A DNA stretch of 25,570 bases from contig CAYZUX010000062.1 in the NCBI GenBank assembly GCA_964481775.1, positions 1-25,570 on the forward strand, read 5' to 3'. The DNA comes from OLB16 sp964481775 (GTDB lineage Bacteria > Hinthialibacterota > Hinthialibacteria > OLB16). The position numbers were made by a program, and so were the translations under genes. A model generated the notes under the pieces. The model had not been told where the DNA came from, ran no database searches, and saw only the letters and a list, made by a program, of their open reading frames with translations. Positions within the stretch are counted from its first letter, which is position 1. Each line of letters opens with the position of its first letter. Shown piece after piece: positions 22,995 to 25,570 of the stretch.

Positions 22995-23579
22995 ATGATC
23001 CGGATCCGGGGTTTTACGCTGATTGAGCTGTTGATCGTGATTGCCATCATTCTGATCCTGATTGGTATCGCTTTGCCCAATTTCCTCAATGCTCAAATCA
23101 GTGCCAAGGTAGCTCATGTCATGGAAACGCATAATTCATTGGCCGCCGCCATTCAGTCCTATCAGACTGATTTCAGAATCTATCCTCCCTCATGGAGCAA
23201 GCATCCCGCCAAAATGCAGATGCGTTTCCCGGAGGATGCTTATGTACGCTGGAGGCTGGTGTGCTTGACAAGCCCTATCGCTTATATGCGTGTGCTGCCT
23301 GAGTCGCCATTCTTTCCGGATAAGCAGAAGCACTCGGATGGTGTCATCGAGATGAAGTATAACGCCGGTTCTTCTTACGACCAGGTCAAGGGTTGGTATA
23401 ACAATTTGGGACCCATGCTGGCCAAATCGAGCAGGTGGTCAACTGAATATCATTTACGGGATGCGGGACCGGATAAAGTCTGGAATAACCAGGATTGGTA
23501 CAATGTGACCAACCTGATGCCCTATGCCCCGACCAATGGGGTCGGGTCGATTGGTGATATCTGGAAGTTTGGACCCTAA
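22995..23579 (+). CDS. Type II secretion/pilin-like prepilin (pseudopilin), second of two
   Basis: The product has 194 residues, with a very short leader MIRIRG before FTLIELLIVIAIILILIGIALPN (the prepilin signature and hydrophobic helix). It is a diverged tandem duplicate of the preceding gene: shared blocks are VRWRL, LPESPF, KHS, EYHLRDAGPDKVW and the closing PTNGVGSIGDIWKFGP. It lacks the long Gly-rich insert of its neighbour (CDKIVGPNGPYNPG region). ATG 22995 is the only fitting start, and its ribosome site is weak. Twenty-six bases separate the two genes, so they are probably co-transcribed. Confidence 0.86.
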   Translation: MIRIRGFTLIELLIVIAIILILIGIALPNFLNAQISAKVAHVMETHNSLAAAIQSYQTDFRIYPPSWSKHPAKMQMRFPEDAYVRWRLVCLTSPIAYMRVLPESPFFPDKQKHSDGVIEMKYNAGSSYDQVKGWYNNLGPMLAKSSRWSTEYHLRDAGPDKVWNNQDWYNVTNLMPYAPTNGVGSIGDIWKFGP

Positions 23580-23659
23580 GAATCCCATTTGGAATGACCG
23601 CTTCCATCAGGCCCATGTGAATCTCTGCGTACCTGCCAGGCGAAAGGACACTGACCACC

Positions 23660-24913
23660 ATGAATCCCGCATCCCTCCTGTCCATCATCCTCTGTGTGAG
23701 TGTGGCACAAGGTCCATCGGTTTTTGAATATGGGGCGAAGGGAGATGGGATCGCGGATGATACATTGGCAATCCAACAGGCACTTCATGCCGGAAAAGGA
23801 CCGGTCACCCTTCCAGCTGGTCGATTTCTCCTTACAAAAAGTCTTCAGGTGCCTTCGGGTGGGGGAATTCAAGGGGTTGGAACACTTTTTGAGTCTGCGG
23901 ATGTGACCACCATTATCAATGCCGACGGGGAAGAATCGCCTCAACAGATCGTTGTGGAAGGCATCAGGATCGAGAAGAAGTTTGTAGATAATTCAGTTCA
24001 GGATGGGATCCGTTTCGAGAAGACCCGGGATTTGAGGATTCGTGGAGTTGAAGTCACGGGGATATCCGCCGTGGTTGGGATCTACCTCAATGAGTGCACA
24101 AACTTCTCCATCTCGGACTGTTATATCCATGACTTTATTCTTTCCGCCACGGAACGTCCGCTTCCGGGTGGACGTGGTCCTGATGGGCTGGGGATTTCCA
24201 CACGCCGTTGCGCTTTCGGTCAGATTTCCAACAACCGGATTGAAAATCTGCTGGTGACTGAGGAATCCGCCGATGCTCTGGCCTGGCAGACGGATGGCAT
24301 CAACCCGGTCTGGAGCAGGCAAGTCAGTATCACGGGTAATGTGGTCCGGAATGTGGGGGAGGGAATCGACCTGGTGGGATGTGAATCCTGCGCTGTTACC
24401 GGAAACACCTTTGAGGACTGCTGGCATTTCGGGATCAAGGTGATCCATGGTTCCAAATTCAACTCGATTTGCTCGAACACGATCCGGAATGCCGCGCTGG
24501 CCGGAATGTCACTCTATTTTGGAAACCCGGAAAATGGAGCGATCTATGGCAATGTGGTGAGTGGAAATACGATCGTCAATACAGGGGCCCTCCAGAGAAA
24601 AGACGACAAAACTGTCAAAGGCATCTGGAAGAGTTGGCCATATGCAGGGATCGAGATTGTGAATGATAACCGCGAGGGAAATTCAGTCTATGACTTCGTA
24701 ATTTCGAATAATGTCATCTACGACGATCAAAAGGAACACACCTGCAAGTATGGGATTATCGAGCGGTATATCACTTTTGGTGAGCAAGACAAGGTTTCTT
24801 TTACCGAAAGTCCGGTCGATGATGGAGGACTCTTCACTAACCTGATCCAGGGGAACCTGATCCGGGGAATGGCTATCAAGGATTATTCGGTGGGATCTTC
24901 TGTAAAACCCTGA
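23660..24913 (+). CDS. Secreted pectate-lyase-3-type beta-helix protein, third member
   Basis: The product has 417 residues. The signal peptide is short (SLLSIILCVSVAQG), and the opening FEYGAKGDGIADDTLAIQQA is the family hallmark. Beta-helix turns follow: DLRIRGVEVTGIS, NFSISDCYIHDF, QISNNRIENLLV, VSITGNVVRNVGEGIDLVG, CAVTGNTFEDCWHFGIKV and FNSICSNTIRNAAL. It shares IHDF and the order of turns with the two upstream paralogues but is more diverged, with a different C-terminus (KEHTCKYGIIERYI, then LIQGNLIRGM). It is likely a glycan lyase, hydrolase or epimerase. AAAGGA lies about 11 bases before the ATG. It is followed after 33 bases by a symporter gene. Confidence 0.84.
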   Translation: MNPASLLSIILCVSVAQGPSVFEYGAKGDGIADDTLAIQQALHAGKGPVTLPAGRFLLTKSLQVPSGGGIQGVGTLFESADVTTIINADGEESPQQIVVEGIRIEKKFVDNSVQDGIRFEKTRDLRIRGVEVTGISAVVGIYLNECTNFSISDCYIHDFILSATERPLPGGRGPDGLGISTRRCAFGQISNNRIENLLVTEESADALAWQTDGINPVWSRQVSITGNVVRNVGEGIDLVGCESCAVTGNTFEDCWHFGIKVIHGSKFNSICSNTIRNAALAGMSLYFGNPENGAIYGNVVSGNTIVNTGALQRKDDKTVKGIWKSWPYAGIEIVNDNREGNSVYDFVISNNVIYDDQKEHTCKYGIIERYITFGEQDKVSFTESPVDDGGLFTNLIQGNLIRGMAIKDYSVGSSVKP

Positions 24914-24946
24914 TTGGGCGAAAAGGACTTGGCGTGGAGGTTGTCT

Positions 24947-25570
24947 GTGGACGAAAAGGCGGAAGCACTCAAGGGGTCTTTGGTTTTGTTGGATTGGCTG
25001 GTGGTGGCCTTGTATTTCCTGTTCACCCTGTGCCTGGGGATCTATTTCGGCAAACGTCAGACAAGCTCCGAGCACTATTTCATGGCGAACAGGAAAGTAC
25101 CGGGCTGGGCAGTGGGCGTATCCCTTTTTGCCACAGTCATTTCCAGCTGGGCTTTCCTGGCGCTTCCCGGCAAGGCATTCAAGAGTGATCTTCAGTACCT
25201 GGTTTCCGTGCTTCCGATTCCTCTTGTGATTGCGACAACCGCAGTCCTGATTATTCCGATTTATCGCAACAAGGTGAAACTTTCGGCCTATGAATATCTA
25301 GAACGGCGTTTCGGGCTGATAGCACGTTTCTACGGGAACATTGCGTTTCTTGCGGGCCATTTCTTCAAGCTGAGCGTGGTCCTGTATCTCCTCTGTCTGG
25401 CGATTGCCGGCATGACCGGCTGGCCACTCATTCCCCTGATTGTTTTTGTCGGCCTGATCACCCTGGCCTACACCTTTGTGGGAGGTGTTGAGGGTGTTAT
25501 CTGGACCGATGTGGCCCAGGGATTCCTCATGGTCCTCTCAGCGGCCCTTGCGATTGGGTTCCTTCTTTTG
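24947..25570 (+). CDS. Sodium:solute symporter (SSS family), N-terminal part, cut by window edge
   Basis: An open frame of 208 codons runs without a stop to the window end. It starts at GTG 24947 with GGAGG six bases upstream. The product begins VDEKAEALKGSLVLLDWLVV and continues with ALYFLFTLCLGIYFGKR, SSEHYFMANRKVPGWAVG, SLFATVISSWAFLALPGKAF, KLSAYEYLERRFG and FVGGVEGVIWTDVAQGFLMV. The SSEHYFMANRKVPGW stretch and the VIWTDVAQG motif are characteristic of the SSS/SGLT family. It is an inner-membrane sodium-coupled importer, here probably for the sugar or sugar acid released by the adjacent beta-helix enzymes. The gene follows the third beta-helix gene by 33 bases. Confidence 0.88.
   Translation, partial: MDEKAEALKGSLVLLDWLVVALYFLFTLCLGIYFGKRQTSSEHYFMANRKVPGWAVGVSLFATVISSWAFLALPGKAFKSDLQYLVSVLPIPLVIATTAVLIIPIYRNKVKLSAYEYLERRFGLIARFYGNIAFLAGHFFKLSVVLYLLCLAIAGMTGWPLIPLIVFVGLITLAYTFVGGVEGVIWTDVAQGFLMVLSAALAIGFLLL

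Overview
The window carries 14 protein-coding loci (one broken by an in-frame stop, one cut by the right edge) and reads as a carbohydrate-scavenging region of a free-living, probably Gram-negative bacterium. Almost every product has a signal peptide, a lipobox or membrane segments. Three things point to one of the less-studied phyla: long secreted right-handed beta-helix proteins, Pro/Thr-rich tails and chitobiase-type beta-sandwich repeats, and stand-alone type IV pilin-like proteins of the form GFTLIELLIVIAI...PTNG..S.GDIW. Such combinations are usual in Planctomycetes/Lentisphaerae/Verrucomicrobia and in Sumerlaeota- or Hydrogenedentota-type genomes. No rRNA, tRNA or marker gene fixes the phylum, so this placement is inference.

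Left part (56-9519). A minus-strand secreted astacin metalloprotease is followed by seven CHB_HEX_C-like repeats. It is one continuous reading frame broken by a single TAG. Divergent from it, behind a good sigma70-type promoter, lies a five-gene plus-strand operon: sugar-binding lipoprotein, two-domain sugar ABC ATPase, sugar permease, and two secreted TIM-barrel-like proteins that are paralogues of each other. The genes overlap or nearly touch, so the two enzymes probably release the sugar that the transporter imports.

Middle part (9530-14914), minus strand. It holds a large secreted beta-helix protein, a secreted HEAT-repeat protein from a visibly more AT-rich stretch, and an amidohydrolase of the ACMSD-like (Amidohydro_2) family.

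Right part (14915-25570), all plus strand. Two adjacent pectate-lyase-3-type beta-helix proteins are followed by a terminator, a secreted protein made of two copies of a ~310-residue module, a DHDPS/NAL-family aldolase, two tandem pseudopilins, a third pectate-lyase-3-type protein, and the start of a sodium:solute symporter. A plausible reading is a polysaccharide-utilisation locus: beta-helix enzymes cleave an acidic or branched glycan, the symporter imports the product, and the aldolase cleaves a keto-deoxy sugar acid. The substrate cannot be read from the sequence.

The two most notable signals are these. (1) The module duplicated in the 19066-21075 protein also occurs as an insertion inside the beta-helix of the 15130-17508 protein, and I cannot match it to a named family. 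(2) The upstream regions of these same two transcription units each carry a pair of near-identical LacI-type operator sequences (TGRGAAAACG...), in opposite orientations, 120 and 110 bp apart. This suggests one repressor controls both, possibly by DNA looping.
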